Shown: positions 27,494 through 37,569, counted from the first letter of the stretch. The stretch is 64,000 bases of DNA from Oscillospiraceae bacterium (GCA_015067895.1 SVLP01000007.1:25732-89731); one strand, 5' to 3'. Notes: a model not told the origin generated them from the letters alone. Numbers and translations are program-made.

Positions 27494-27994
27494 TTATTCG
27501 ATGATGCTGCCCCTGGCGTCCATGACGATGACCCTGCCCCAGACCTTGGCGATGTACGCCCGGTTCTGTTTGGAGTCGTCCAGCAGGATCGCCTTTCCGC
27601 CGCAGTCTGCCAGATGGCCACTGCAGGACTTCCCCGGCACATAGGCCGGGCAGCCCACCGGCGTGACCACGATCACCCATTGGCTGCTGGTTTTCGCGGC
27701 AACGTTGTGGCGGCGGATCTTGTGCACCTGCGCCACCTCAGACCAGGGCAGCTGCCGGTACACCCTTGCGAACCGGGTGCAGGTGATGCCGTCCTCGTCC
27801 AGATACCGCAGATCGATCAGGTGCCAGGCACACAGTCCCATGCCCGCCAGGGATACGACCGCGCCCGTCAGCCCATGCCTGGCCGATTCCCCAAAGTATA
27901 CCCAAAAGCTCAGGATCAAAAATAACCCGAAGATCCCCAGCACGATGGAATATCCGATCCGGTCTGTTGCACAGATCCGCGTTTTCTGTTCCAT
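27494..27994 (-). CDS. Small membrane protein with cytoplasmic domain, function unknown
   Basis: A 166-residue protein with two hydrophobic helices (about residues 14-34 and 42-60) followed by a soluble beta-rich domain beginning RYLDEDGITCTRFARVYRQLPWSEV. The pattern of two helices then a LPWSEV-like strand resembles small bacterial PH-like domain proteins, but I cannot name a family with confidence. Three Cys cluster in the soluble part (GCPAY, KSCSG, ADCGG). It is convergent with melA. No operon partner is seen. Confidence 0.7.
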   Translation of the reverse strand: MEQKTRICATDRIGYSIVLGIFGLFLILSFWVYFGESARHGLTGAVVSLAGMGLCAWHLIDLRYLDEDGITCTRFARVYRQLPWSEVAQVHKIRRHNVAAKTSSQWVIVVTPVGCPAYVPGKSCSGHLADCGGKAILLDDSKQNRAYIAKVWGRVIVMDARGSIIE

Positions 27995-28138
27995 GGCATT
28001 ATCCTCCCCGTTTTTACCTTAGTTTACTGTAAAAGGCCTCCTTCTGTCAAGCTTTCCCGATTTTGACAATTTCGTTTCAATCTTTGCCGCGTTCGATGGG
28101 ATTCGGTACATTGTGCACAAATTTTTATCGATAAAGGG

Positions 28139-28167
28139 TAGACAAATCGTTTATATCGATATATAAT
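28139..28167 (+). promoter_or_regulatory. Promoter of the hydCBA operon
   Basis: TAGACA (28139-28144) and TATAAT (28162-28167) with a 17-bp spacer. A 10-bp palindrome TTGTGCACAA (28111-28120) lies upstream; it is shorter than a usual Rex box. Confidence 0.75.
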
Positions 28168-28224
28168 ACACCTATGAATCCGTTAGGACTCTATCTGCCA
28201 TACGCAAGGAGGTAAACTGACACT

Positions 28225-28701
28225 ATGCTGGACGAAACCTACTACCGCAAAACGGATGAGATCATCTCCCGGTACGTCCGGGACGCAAGATCCCTGATCC
28301 CCATCATGCAGGATATCCAGGCGGAATACCGCTACCTGCCCGCAGAGCTCTTGAGCTATGTGGCCAAGGAGATCGGAATCACCGAGGCCAAGGCCTACTC
28401 CGTCGCCACCTTCTATGAGAACTTCTCCTTCGAGGCGAAGGGCAAGTACGTCATCAAGGTCTGTGACGGCACCGCCTGCCATGTCCGCCACTCCACCCCC
28501 GTGCTGGAAGCACTGTGGAAGGAGCTGGGCCTGAGCAAGAAGAAGCACACCACCGACGATATGCTGTTCACCGTTGAGACCGTGTCCTGCCTGGGTGCCT
28601 GCGGTCTGGCCCCCACCATGATGGTCAATGAGCAGGTCTATCCCTCCATGACCCCGGAAAAGGCACTGGCTGTGATCGCGGAACTGAGAGGTAAAGGCTG
28701 A
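28225..28701 (+). CDS. hydC: NuoE-like subunit of the [FeFe] hydrogenase complex (HydC)
   Basis: A 158-residue thioredoxin-like [2Fe-2S] protein. The cluster Cys are visible in VCDGTACHV and SCLGACGLAP, the NuoE pattern. It is the small electron-transfer subunit of the NAD-linked, probably electron-bifurcating hydrogenase formed with the next two genes. A strong AAGGAGGT precedes the ATG. Its stop overlaps the start of hydB (TGATG), showing translational coupling. Confidence 0.95.
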   Translation: MLDETYYRKTDEIISRYVRDARSLIPIMQDIQAEYRYLPAELLSYVAKEIGITEAKAYSVATFYENFSFEAKGKYVIKVCDGTACHVRHSTPVLEALWKELGLSKKKHTTDDMLFTVETVSCLGACGLAPTMMVNEQVYPSMTPEKALAVIAELRGKG

Positions 28702-30590
28702 TGATTAAATCTGTTGATGAACTGAATGTGGCTCGGCAGACTGCAACTGCCGACCTGAACCGGTATGCCTGCCGTGTGCTGGTCTGCTCCGGCACCGGCT
28801 GTATCGCCACCGGTTCCAATAAGATCCATGAGATCTTCGAAGATCTGGTCAAGGAGACCCCCGGCATCGAGCTGGTGTTCTCCCCCTGCGGCGGCCATGA
28901 CGACGAGAAGGTCGTGGGCGTCAAGAAGACCGGCTGTCAGGGCTTCTGTGAGCTGGGCCCCCTGGTTCGCATCCAGAAGAACGGCCGCACCATCCAGTAT
29001 GTGAAGGTTCAGCCCGAGGACTGCCAGGAGATCCTGGAGCAGAGCATCCTGGGCGACGAGGTCATCGAGCGGCTGCTGTACCACAAGGGCGAGACTGCCT
29101 ATGTCCAGCCCGACGAGATCCCCTTCATCGCCAAGCAGACCCGCATCGTTCTGGAGAACTGCGGCAAGTTCGATGCCGAGTCCCTGGACGAGTACATCGC
29201 TGCCGGTGGCTTTGAGGCCCTGCGCAAGGCCATGTTCGAGCTGGGCCGCGACGGCGTCATCGCCGAGGTGGACGCCTCCGGTCTGCGCGGCCGCGGCGGC
29301 GGCGGCTTCCCCGCCGGTAAGAAGTGGAAGCAGGTCGCCCGCCAGAAGGAGTTGGAGCGCTATGTCGTCTGTAACGGCGACGAGGGCGACCCCGGTGCCT
29401 TCATGGACGGCTCCGTCATGGAAGGCGATCCCTTCAAGCTCATCGAGGGCATGATGATCGCCGGTTACGCCTGCCGTGCCGAGAACGGCTACATCTACGT
29501 CCGTGCCGAGTATCCCATGTCCGTCGCCCGTCTGCGCAATGCCATCGCCCAGATGGAGGAGCGCGGCCTGCTGGGTGACAACATCCTGGGCACCGACTTC
29601 AATTTCCACCTGCACATCAACCGCGGTGCCGGTGCTTTCGTCTGCGGCGAGGGCTCTGCGCTGACCGCTTCCATCGAGGGCAACCGCGGTATGCCCCGTA
29701 CCAAGCCCCCCAGAACCGTTGAGAAGGGCCTGTGGGAGAAGCCCACTGTCCTGAACAACGTCGAGACCTACGCCAACGTGCCCAAGATCATCCTTGAGGG
29801 CGCGGATTGGTTCAAGTCCATCGGCACCCCCGGCTCCCCCGGCTGCAAGACCTTCTCCCTGACCGGCGCCATCGAGAACACCGGCCTGATCGAAGTTCCC
29901 ATGGGCTCCACCCTCCGCCAGATCATCTTCGACATCGGCGGCGGTCTGAAGGACGGCAAGGAGTTCAAGGCCGTTCAGATCGGCGGCCCCTCCGGCGGCT
30001 GTCTGACGGAGCAGCACCTGGACGAGCCTCTGGACTTCGACTCCGTGAAGAAGTTCAATGCCATCGTCGGCTCCGGCGGCATGGTCGTCATGGGCCAGGA
30101 CACCTGTATGGTCGAGGTCGCCCGCTTCTTCATGTCCTTCACCCAGCGGGAGTCCTGCGGTAAGTGCACCCCCTGCCGTGAGGGCACCAAGCGGATGCTG
30201 GAGATCCTGGAGCGCATCGTCAACGGCCAGGGCAAGCTGGAAGATCTGGACACCCTGGAGGAGCTGGCGACTATGGTCAAGACCATGGCTCTGTGCGGCC
30301 TGGGCAAGTCCGCTCCCCTGCCCGTCATCTCCACCCTGAAGACCTTCCGGGACGAGTACATCGAGCACATCGTCGACAAGAAGTGCCGGGCCAAGACCTG
30401 CACCGCCCTGCGCAAGTACGTCATCGACGCCAACAAGTGTATCGGCTGCTCCAAGTGCGCCAAGAACTGTCCCGTGAACGCCATTTCCGGCAAGATCAAG
30501 CAGCCCTTTACCATCGATCCCGACGTGTGCATCAAGTGTAACGCCTGCCGTGAGAACTGCGCCTTCGGTGCCATCTACGTCGAAGCATAA
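28701..30590 (+). CDS. hydB: NuoF-like NADH-binding subunit of the [FeFe] hydrogenase complex (HydB)
   Basis: A 629-residue flavoprotein. Domains in order: an N-terminal thioredoxin-like [2Fe-2S] region (CSGTGC, then SPCGG and GCQGFCELGP); the NuoF core with the FMN/NAD-binding glycine loop RGRGGGGFPAGKKW; a [4Fe-4S] site ESCGKCTPCREGT; and a C-terminal two-[4Fe-4S] ferredoxin domain (CIGCSKCAKNCP and CIKCNACRENC). This is the standard HydB layout. It couples NADH and ferredoxin oxidation to H2 formation with HydA and HydC. Confidence 0.96.
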   Translation: MIKSVDELNVARQTATADLNRYACRVLVCSGTGCIATGSNKIHEIFEDLVKETPGIELVFSPCGGHDDEKVVGVKKTGCQGFCELGPLVRIQKNGRTIQYVKVQPEDCQEILEQSILGDEVIERLLYHKGETAYVQPDEIPFIAKQTRIVLENCGKFDAESLDEYIAAGGFEALRKAMFELGRDGVIAEVDASGLRGRGGGGFPAGKKWKQVARQKELERYVVCNGDEGDPGAFMDGSVMEGDPFKLIEGMMIAGYACRAENGYIYVRAEYPMSVARLRNAIAQMEERGLLGDNILGTDFNFHLHINRGAGAFVCGEGSALTASIEGNRGMPRTKPPRTVEKGLWEKPTVLNNVETYANVPKIILEGADWFKSIGTPGSPGCKTFSLTGAIENTGLIEVPMGSTLRQIIFDIGGGLKDGKEFKAVQIGGPSGGCLTEQHLDEPLDFDSVKKFNAIVGSGGMVVMGQDTCMVEVARFFMSFTQRESCGKCTPCREGTKRMLEILERIVNGQGKLEDLDTLEELATMVKTMALCGLGKSAPLPVISTLKTFRDEYIEHIVDKKCRAKTCTALRKYVIDANKCIGCSKCAKNCPVNAISGKIKQPFTIDPDVCIKCNACRENCAFGAIYVEA

Positions 30591-30602
30591 GGAGGGGACA
30601 AC

Positions 30603-32291
30603 ATGGGTACTATTACCATCAACGGCAAAAAGGTCGAATTTACCAATGAGAAAAATCTGCTGACCATCATCCGCAAGGCGGGTATCGAGGTTCCCACCCT
30701 GTGCTATCAGCCCGAGCTGTCCATCTTCGGTGCCTGCCGTCTGTGCACCGTCGAGGACGATCGCGGCCGCTGCTTCGCCTCCTGCTCCGAGGAGCCCCGG
30801 GACGGCATGGTCATCTACACCCACACCGAGCGCCTGCGCAAGCACCGCAAGCTCATCATCGAGCTGCTGCTGGCTGCCCACTGCCGCGACTGCACCACCT
30901 GCGACAAGCACGGCAAGTGCACCCTGCAGAAGCTGGCCTACCAGCACGGCATCAACAATGTCCGTTTTGACAATCACCGCGAGACGATGCCGGTGGACTT
31001 CTCCTCCCCCTCCATCGTCCGTGATCCCAACAAGTGCATCCTCTGCGGCAACTGTGTCCGCGTCTGCTCTGAGATCCAGGGCATCGGCGTCCTGGGCTTC
31101 ACCCACCGCGGCACCGAGGCCAACGTCTCCCCCGCCTTCAACCGGGAGCTGGCCGCCACCAACTGTGTTTCCTGCGGCCAGTGCCGTGTGGTCTGCCCCA
31201 CCGGCGCCCTGACCATCCACCACAACATGACCGAGGTCTGGAACGCCCTGGGCGACAAGAACACCCGTGTGGTGGCCCAGATCGCTCCCGCCGTCCGCGT
31301 GGCCGTCAGTGAGGCCTTCGGCCTGCCCAAGGGCGAGAATTCCATGGGCAAGATCGTCGCCGCCCTGCACCGCATGGGCTTCGACGAGGTCTATGACACC
31401 ACCTACACCGCTGACCTGACCATCATGGAGGAGTCTGCGGAGTTCCTGGATCGCGTGGCCAACGGCGGCAAGCTGCCTCTGCTGACCTCCTGCTGCCCCG
31501 CCTGGGTCAAGTTCGTGGAGAACGAGTTCCCCGAGTTCAAGGCCAACATCTCCACCTGCCGCAGCCCCCAGCAGATGTTCTCCGCCATCCTGAAGGAGTA
31601 CTACCGGGACGAGAACAACGCCAAGGGCAAGAAGACCAAGGTCGTCTCCATCATGCCCTGCACCGCCAAGAAGATGGAGGCCGAGCGTCCCGACGCCTAC
31701 ACCTTCGGCGAGAAGGACACCGACGTCGTCCTGACCACCCATGAGCTGATCCGCATGATCGAGGCACACGGCGTCAGCTTCGAGAACATGCCCTCCGAGA
31801 CCTGCGACATGCCCTTCGGCATCGGCTCCGGCGGCGGCGTCATCTTCGGCGCCAGCGGCGGCGTCACCGAGGCTGTCCTGCGCCGTCTGGTGGAGGGTCA
31901 CGATGTTGCCACCCTGGAATCCATCGCCCAGTGCGGTGTCCGCGGCGACGGCATCAAGGAGTTCATCGTCCCCTATAACGGCATCGACGTGAGCATCTGC
32001 GTGGCCTCCGGCCTGGCCAATGCCCGCAAGGTTCTCGAATCCGTCAAGTCCGGCGAGAAGAACTACCACTTCATCGAGATCATGGCCTGCCCCGGCGGCT
32101 GTGTCATGGGCGGCGGTCAGCCCACCGACGGCACCAAGGTTCAGCGTGCCCAGACCCGTACCACCGGCCTGTACGCCGCTGACGGCGATATGGCCATCAA
32201 GAAGTCCAACGAGAACCCCCTGATGGACGTGTTCTACAACAGCCCCATGGCCGCCAAGGCCCACGAGCTGCTGCACAATCACCACGAATAA
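30603..32291 (+). CDS. hydA: [FeFe] hydrogenase catalytic subunit (HydA)
   Basis: A 562-residue group A hydrogenase. The N-terminal 2Fe-2S domain has CRLCTV, then a His/Cys cluster in HCRDCTTCDKHGKC, then two [4Fe-4S] motifs (CILCGNCVRVC and CVSCGQCRVVC). All three H-cluster signatures are present: TSCCPAW (L1), MPCTAKKME (L2), and EIMACPGGCVMGGGQP (L3). It makes H2 from NADH plus reduced ferredoxin. It starts 12 bp after hydB behind AAGGAGGGG. No maturation genes (hydE, F, G) lie in this window. Confidence 0.98.
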   Translation: MGTITINGKKVEFTNEKNLLTIIRKAGIEVPTLCYQPELSIFGACRLCTVEDDRGRCFASCSEEPRDGMVIYTHTERLRKHRKLIIELLLAAHCRDCTTCDKHGKCTLQKLAYQHGINNVRFDNHRETMPVDFSSPSIVRDPNKCILCGNCVRVCSEIQGIGVLGFTHRGTEANVSPAFNRELAATNCVSCGQCRVVCPTGALTIHHNMTEVWNALGDKNTRVVAQIAPAVRVAVSEAFGLPKGENSMGKIVAALHRMGFDEVYDTTYTADLTIMEESAEFLDRVANGGKLPLLTSCCPAWVKFVENEFPEFKANISTCRSPQQMFSAILKEYYRDENNAKGKKTKVVSIMPCTAKKMEAERPDAYTFGEKDTDVVLTTHELIRMIEAHGVSFENMPSETCDMPFGIGSGGGVIFGASGGVTEAVLRRLVEGHDVATLESIAQCGVRGDGIKEFIVPYNGIDVSICVASGLANARKVLESVKSGEKNYHFIEIMACPGGCVMGGGQPTDGTKVQRAQTRTTGLYAADGDMAIKKSNENPLMDVFYNSPMAAKAHELLHNHHE

Positions 32292-32304
32292 TCGCTAACC
32301 CTCT

Positions 32305-32331
32305 GGGGCTGTTGCAAACTGCAACAGCCCC
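32305..32331 (+). terminator. Hairpin 1 flanking REP cassette B
   Basis: GGGGCTGTTGC pairs with GCAACAGCCCC across AAACT, just after the hydA stop codon; no T-run follows it on the plus strand. Confidence 0.75.
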
Positions 32332-32332
32332 T

Positions 32333-32511
32333 CAGACTGTAGAAAAACCTCAAAATTAGGATGTCATCGCGAACCAGTCCTCAGACTGGTGTGGCGATCC
32401 CCTAAAAAGAGCAAATAACGCCGGATTATCAACTGAAAATATTCGAAAATCTGGGAGATTGCCACGCCAGTGTGCTCACTGGCTCGCAATGACACCTTTT
32501 TCGACACGCTG
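32333..32511 (-). repeat. REP-pair cassette, copy B (inverted relative to A)
   Basis: The inverse complement of this 179-bp stretch matches 13125-13303 at 178 of 179 positions by eye. It contains the same two REP units and lies between two copies of the hydA terminator hairpin. Confidence 0.92.
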
Positions 32512-32512
32512 T

Positions 32513-32543
32513 GGGGCTGTTGCAGTTTGCAACAGCCCCTTTT
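32513..32543 (+). terminator. Hairpin 2 flanking REP cassette B
   Basis: GGGGCTGTTGC pairs with GCAACAGCCCC across AGTTT, followed by TTTTCT. It has the same arms as 32305-32331. Confidence 0.9.
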
Positions 32544-32597
32544 CTCTGTCTGTCATTTTGCTCGGAGCGGGAATGGGAAATTTATGGAAAGTGACAG

Positions 32598-32626
32598 TTG
32601 TCTGCGCAACCGTTTATCCTTATAAT
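32598..32626 (+). promoter_or_regulatory. Promoter of the GH13 gene
   Basis: TTGTCT (32598-32603) and TATAAT (32621-32626) with a 17-bp spacer. Confidence 0.8.
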
Positions 32627-32670
32627 AGAGGGGAGCAATTGCCTTCAGGCAACAGAAAGGAAGGATATTG

Positions 32671-35600
32671 ATGAAACTTACCAACCATCGCATCAGACAA
32701 GCCCTTTGTCTCCTGCTGGCATTGGTCATGGTGCTGGGCATGTTCCCCAGCGTCCGGGCCGCCGAGGGGACGACGCTCTATCTGGTGCCCAACAGCAACT
32801 GGAAGAATGACAACGCCCGCTTCGCCATCTACTACTGGAATGCCTCCGGTACCAGCAACTGGGTCAGCATGGCTGACTCCGACAGCGACGGCGTCTATGA
32901 GGGAACCGTTCCCGCAGGCTATGACAACATCATCTTCTGCCGGATGAACCCCAATGCCGCCGCCAACAACTGGAACAACAAGTGGAACCAGACCGCCGAC
33001 CTGAAGGTACCCACCGACGGCACCAACTGCTACACCGTCAAGGCCGGTACCTGGGACAACGGCGGCGGCACCTGGAGCACCTACACCAGCGCAGGTGAGG
33101 AGCCCGAGCCCTCCGAGCCCGTGGTCACCGAGCCCATCGAGACCCAGCCCGCTCCCGCCGGTACCTACTATGTGGCCGGTGTGGCCGCCCTCTGCAGCAG
33201 CGAGTGGAGTGCCGCCGACCCCGCCAACCGTCTGGAATGGAACGGCACCACGGGCCTCTTTGAGAAGGTCTACACGGGTGTGGCCGCCGGTACCTACCAG
33301 TTCAAAATCACCGACGGCACCTGGAACAACGCCTGGGGCGACAATGGCCAGAACTACACCTTCCTGGTCTCCTCCGCCTGCGATGTGACCATCACCTTCG
33401 ATGCCGGCTCCAAGGCCGTCAATGCAAGCGGCGACGGCGTGGGCGAGGTCACCGGCCTGGAGATCAAGTCCATCACCGCCGTGGGCGCGGGCAAGGGCAG
33501 CTTCCTCAACGGCAAGAGCTGGGACGTTGCCGCCGCCGTCAACCACATGACCGCCAACGGCAAGGTCTACACCATCACCTATGCCGATGTGGCCGCCGGT
33601 ACCTACGAGGTCAAGTTCGCCGCCAACGACAGCTGGAACGACAACTGGGGCAGCAACGGCAGCTCCTACACCAGCGGCAGTGCCGAGGCCGTCTACAATG
33701 GCCAGAACATCAAGTTCACCGTCAAGGAAGTCTCCGATGTGACCCTGACGCTGGATCTGACGAATTTCAAGTACGACACCAAGAACGGTGCCAAGTATTC
33801 CATCGGCATGGTTCCCGCCGAGGAAGAACCCACCGAGCCCACCCAGCCCACGGAGCCCGAGATCCCCGAGGGCACCGAGGTTACCCTGCACTTCATGAAG
33901 CCCGATGCCTGGGCCACCGTCAATGCCTATCTGTGGACTACCGGCGGTGCGATCCCCGGCTACAGCGATTACAACACCTGGCCCGGCAAGGCCATCTCCG
34001 ATATGGATGCCGACGGCTGGTATGACCTGACCGTGGTCACCGAGGAGGCCTTCTACTTCATCTTCAACGACGGCTCCAGCCAGACTGGTGATCTGACCAC
34101 CGGCGAGATCACCGGCGACACCGAGCTGTGGATCGTGGGCAACGACGTGTTTACCGAGCAGCCCCTGAACACCGTGCTGATCCACTTCCAGAAGCCCACC
34201 GACTGGGGTAACACCATCAACGCCTACGCCTGGGATGCAAACGGCACCCAGCTGCTGGGGGCTTGGCCCGGCACCGCCGTCAACGCCAACACCGACAACT
34301 CTGGCTGGTATGACCTGACCGTCGAGACTGCGGAAGCCTTCAGCTTCATCTTCAACGACGGCTCCAACCAGACCGGTGACCTGACCACCGGCAAGCTGAA
34401 GTTCAAGAACGAGCTGTGGGTCTACGCCGACCAGACCGTCACCGCTGAGATGCCCGCCGATTGGAGCAACACCAATCTGCCCATCTTCGTCCCCGGCTCC
34501 TTCCCCGGCCCCAGCTGGGATCCCGGCTCCAACCAGATGACCTATGACTCTGAGCTGGGTCTGTTCGTCTACACCTTCAAGAATGTCCCCGCCGCCAATT
34601 ATGAATACAAGATCGCCATCAATGGCTCCTGGGACGAGAACTACGGCGTTGGCGGCGTCCGGGACGGTGCCAACTACTCCGTCACCGTGCCCCAGCAGAT
34701 GGATGTCACCATCTACTACAACCACACCACCCACAATTCCGTCACCTCCCTGACCTATGTCTTTGCCGACATCACCCTGTCCGGCACCGGCATCGAGTCC
34801 GTCAAGCTCTCCGACACCGGCCTGACCGGCATCTACTCCGGCTCCGTCTACATGGCCGCCGGTACCTACACCGATGTGAAGCTGACCATGGATGGTCAGG
34901 AGTACGCCTTTGCCGAGATCGTGGTGGAGTCCGGTAAGAACGTCACCTTCTTCATGGATCCCGTGACGGAGCTGTACTACTGCGACGCCTCCGACACCCC
35001 CATCGACACCGCCGCCGTTTTCTTCGACTCCCAGGATGAGACCTACAAGGCTCCCTTCGGTGCCGTGGCCGCCGGTGAGGAAGTCCGCTTCTCCATCGCC
35101 GCAGGCGAGGATGTGACCTCCGCCGTGCTGGTGGTCAAGGGCGTTTCTTCCGTGCCCATGGTCAAGGGTGCGGACGGCCTGTGGACTTCCTCCACCTCCA
35201 TCCCCGCCATGGGCGAGTATGACTACTACTTCGCTCTGTCCAACGGCTCCACCGTTGCCATCTACGGCGACGACGACGGCTATTACGGCCCCGGCAAGGT
35301 CACCGACCTGAGCGGCGTCCAGCCCTACGACCTGGTGGTCTACGAAAATGGCTACGAGACCCCCGACTGGATGAAGGATGCCGTCATCTACCAGATCTTC
35401 CCCGACCGCTTCTTCAACGGCGACGAGTCCAACGACCGCGCCCGGGAGTGGGCCCGCGGCGAGGTGGACTACGAGTTCATCACCGACTGGTACACCCTGC
35501 CCGAGAACCCCGAGCAGGAGGGTCTGCTGACTGAGGAGGAGTATCTGTCCTCCGGCGCCTGGTACGGCGACGGCCAGTGGAGCAACGAGATCTACGGCGG

Positions 35601-37569
35601 CGACCTGCGGGGCATCATCGAGCGCATCGACTACCTGAAGGCTCTGGGTGTCAATGTCATCTACCTGAACCCCGTCTTCTGGTCTATTTCCAACCACCGC
35701 TACGACGCCGTCAGCTACACCGAGATCGATCCCATCCTGGGCACCCTGGGCGATTTCGAGGAGCTGGTGGCCGTGGCCGAAGCCAACGACATGCACATCA
35801 TCCTCGACGGCGTGTTCAACCACGTCTCCGATGATTCCGTCTACTTCGACCGCTACTACAAGTTCCTGGGCACCTCCGAGAAGATCGGTGCCTACCCCTA
35901 CTGGGCCTATGTCTATGACGCCATGGCTGAGCAGGGTCTGACCCAGCTGGAGGCTGAGGCCGCCGCCGTGGCCTTCTTCGGCGAGAACTACGGCATCACC
36001 GACTACTCCTACACCGAGTGGTTCGCCGTCTCCTCCACCACAATGGCCGCCGTGGACAACATCGGCCTGCGGGCCGGTAAGGCTGTCTACTCCTACGAGG
36101 GCTGGTGGGGCTACGACTCCATGCCCGTCATCTACTCCACCAACGGCTCCGAGTACCAGACCGGCAACTGGGCCCAGGAGATCATCTCCGGTGAAAACTC
36201 CGTCAACGCCTACTGGATCAGCAAGGGCATGGACGGCTGGCGTCTGGACGTGGCCAACGAGGTCTCCGACGAGACCTGGCAGAACTTCCGCGACAGCGTC
36301 AAGGCTCTGGACTCCGAGGCCGTCATCATCGGCGAGATCTGGGACGACGCCACCAAGTACCTGATGGGCGACATGTACGACTCCGTCATGAACTACATGT
36401 TCCGCAACGCCGTCACCTCCTACGCCATGGGCACCGGCTCCGAGCAGACCACCCGGGCCATGGAGAAGATCCGCGAGCGCTACCCCGAGGAAGCCTTCTA
36501 CGCCATGATGAACCTGGTGGGCTCCCACGACACCACCCGCATCCTGAGCTACCTGGACGGCATCGGCGATGACCGGAACCAGAAGGACTTCGACTCCGCC
36601 TTCCCCACCTACGAGAAGACCTCCCAGCTTGCCAAGGATCGCCAGTATCTGGTCTCCTTCCTGCAGTTCACCTACGCCGGTGCTCCCACCATCTACTACG
36701 GTGACGAGATCGGCATGGTCGGCTCCGACGATCCCGACGACCGCCGCGCCTTCGAGTGGGGCAAGGGCAACGAGGAGCTGGTCACCTGGTACGCCCGGCT
36801 GGCTGCCATCCGCGAGGCCTACCCCGCCCTGCGCACCGGTGCCGTGGATGTGGTCGACACCCACGATTCCAACCTGATGGGCTACTACCGCAATGACATC
36901 CTGGTCATCGCCAACAACGCCGCCGCCCCCAAGGCTTACGCCGTTGAGGGCGACTACATCGACCTGGTCACCGGCGAAGCCTACACCGGAACCGTGCCCG
37001 GTCTGCGGGGCGTCATCCTGGTTCCCGCCGACAAGGCTGTGGAGATCTCCGTCAACACCGCCGACCTGGCTCCCGCCTTCGATCCTGCCTACATCGTCGG
37101 TGCCGAGCAGCCCGAGCCTGAGATCATCGCAAGCGGCTGGAGCGGCTACACCACCTGGCGTCTTACCGACGACGGCGTTCTGACCGTCTCCCCCACCGAG
37201 GAGCGCTTCGAGGGCAAGTGCAACATGGCCAACTACCATAAGGTGGGTGGCGTCCTGACCCTGCCCTGGGGTGAGTATGCTGACCTCATCACCACCGTCG
37301 TCATCGAGGAGGGCGTCAACGCCGTGGGCCAGATGGCCTTCTACGAGCTGCCCAACCTGACCACCGTTGTCCTGCCCGACTCCATTGAGGAAGTCCGCAA
37401 CTACGCCTTCAAGAATGTCACCACCCTGCAGAGCATCAACCTGGAGGTCGCGGAGACCATCTGCGAGGGTGCCTTCTACGGCTGCACCGGCCTGAACGAG
37501 TTCGACCTGGCCGAGGATGTCACCATCGAGGATTGGGCCTTCTCCAAAGTTCCCGGCTATCAGCCGTAA
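32671..37569 (+). CDS. Secreted multimodular GH13 amylase/pullulanase-type enzyme
   Basis: A 1,632-residue exported starch-degrading enzyme. Order: signal peptide (1-30); starch-binding-type beta modules (about 31-135, 165-250 and 265-370, the second like pullulanase X25); a Glu/Pro/Thr linker; two CBM26-like modules (about 400-490 and 500-590); another X25-like module (605-690); and a CBM34-like domain (about 770-890). The GH13 barrel runs from about 899, with catalytic Asp1193 (GWRLDVANE), Glu1222 (IIGEIWDD) and Asp1287 (GSHDTTR). The shared GWSGYTTW module closes it (about 1488-1632). ATG at 32671 with GGAAGG upstream is chosen over an adjacent TTG. Neopullulanase-like specificity is likely but not proven. 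Confidence 0.93.
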   Translation: MKLTNHRIRQALCLLLALVMVLGMFPSVRAAEGTTLYLVPNSNWKNDNARFAIYYWNASGTSNWVSMADSDSDGVYEGTVPAGYDNIIFCRMNPNAAANNWNNKWNQTADLKVPTDGTNCYTVKAGTWDNGGGTWSTYTSAGEEPEPSEPVVTEPIETQPAPAGTYYVAGVAALCSSEWSAADPANRLEWNGTTGLFEKVYTGVAAGTYQFKITDGTWNNAWGDNGQNYTFLVSSACDVTITFDAGSKAVNASGDGVGEVTGLEIKSITAVGAGKGSFLNGKSWDVAAAVNHMTANGKVYTITYADVAAGTYEVKFAANDSWNDNWGSNGSSYTSGSAEAVYNGQNIKFTVKEVSDVTLTLDLTNFKYDTKNGAKYSIGMVPAEEEPTEPTQPTEPEIPEGTEVTLHFMKPDAWATVNAYLWTTGGAIPGYSDYNTWPGKAISDMDADGWYDLTVVTEEAFYFIFNDGSSQTGDLTTGEITGDTELWIVGNDVFTEQPLNTVLIHFQKPTDWGNTINAYAWDANGTQLLGAWPGTAVNANTDNSGWYDLTVETAEAFSFIFNDGSNQTGDLTTGKLKFKNELWVYADQTVTAEMPADWSNTNLPIFVPGSFPGPSWDPGSNQMTYDSELGLFVYTFKNVPAANYEYKIAINGSWDENYGVGGVRDGANYSVTVPQQMDVTIYYNHTTHNSVTSLTYVFADITLSGTGIESVKLSDTGLTGIYSGSVYMAAGTYTDVKLTMDGQEYAFAEIVVESGKNVTFFMDPVTELYYCDASDTPIDTAAVFFDSQDETYKAPFGAVAAGEEVRFSIAAGEDVTSAVLVVKGVSSVPMVKGADGLWTSSTSIPAMGEYDYYFALSNGSTVAIYGDDDGYYGPGKVTDLSGVQPYDLVVYENGYETPDWMKDAVIYQIFPDRFFNGDESNDRAREWARGEVDYEFITDWYTLPENPEQEGLLTEEEYLSSGAWYGDGQWSNEIYGGDLRGIIERIDYLKALGVNVIYLNPVFWSISNHRYDAVSYTEIDPILGTLGDFEELVAVAEANDMHIILDGVFNHVSDDSVYFDRYYKFLGTSEKIGAYPYWAYVYDAMAEQGLTQLEAEAAAVAFFGENYGITDYSYTEWFAVSSTTMAAVDNIGLRAGKAVYSYEGWWGYDSMPVIYSTNGSEYQTGNWAQEIISGENSVNAYWISKGMDGWRLDVANEVSDETWQNFRDSVKALDSEAVIIGEIWDDATKYLMGDMYDSVMNYMFRNAVTSYAMGTGSEQTTRAMEKIRERYPEEAFYAMMNLVGSHDTTRILSYLDGIGDDRNQKDFDSAFPTYEKTSQLAKDRQYLVSFLQFTYAGAPTIYYGDEIGMVGSDDPDDRRAFEWGKGNEELVTWYARLAAIREAYPALRTGAVDVVDTHDSNLMGYYRNDILVIANNAAAPKAYAVEGDYIDLVTGEAYTGTVPGLRGVILVPADKAVEISVNTADLAPAFDPAYIVGAEQPEPEIIASGWSGYTTWRLTDDGVLTVSPTEERFEGKCNMANYHKVGGVLTLPWGEYADLITTVVIEEGVNAVGQMAFYELPNLTTVVLPDSIEEVRNYAFKNVTTLQSINLEVAETICEGAFYGCTGLNEFDLAEDVTIEDWAFSKVPGYQP

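Noticed and set aside
28111..28120. TTGTGCACAA as a Rex site before hydCBA
   Set aside because: Only 10 bp. Rex boxes in Clostridia are about 18 bp with separated half-sites, so this is not enough to claim Rex binding.
28638..37239. Long minus-strand open frames opposite hydBA and the GH13 gene
   Set aside because: Same third-position GC effect; the plus-strand products have complete family motifs.
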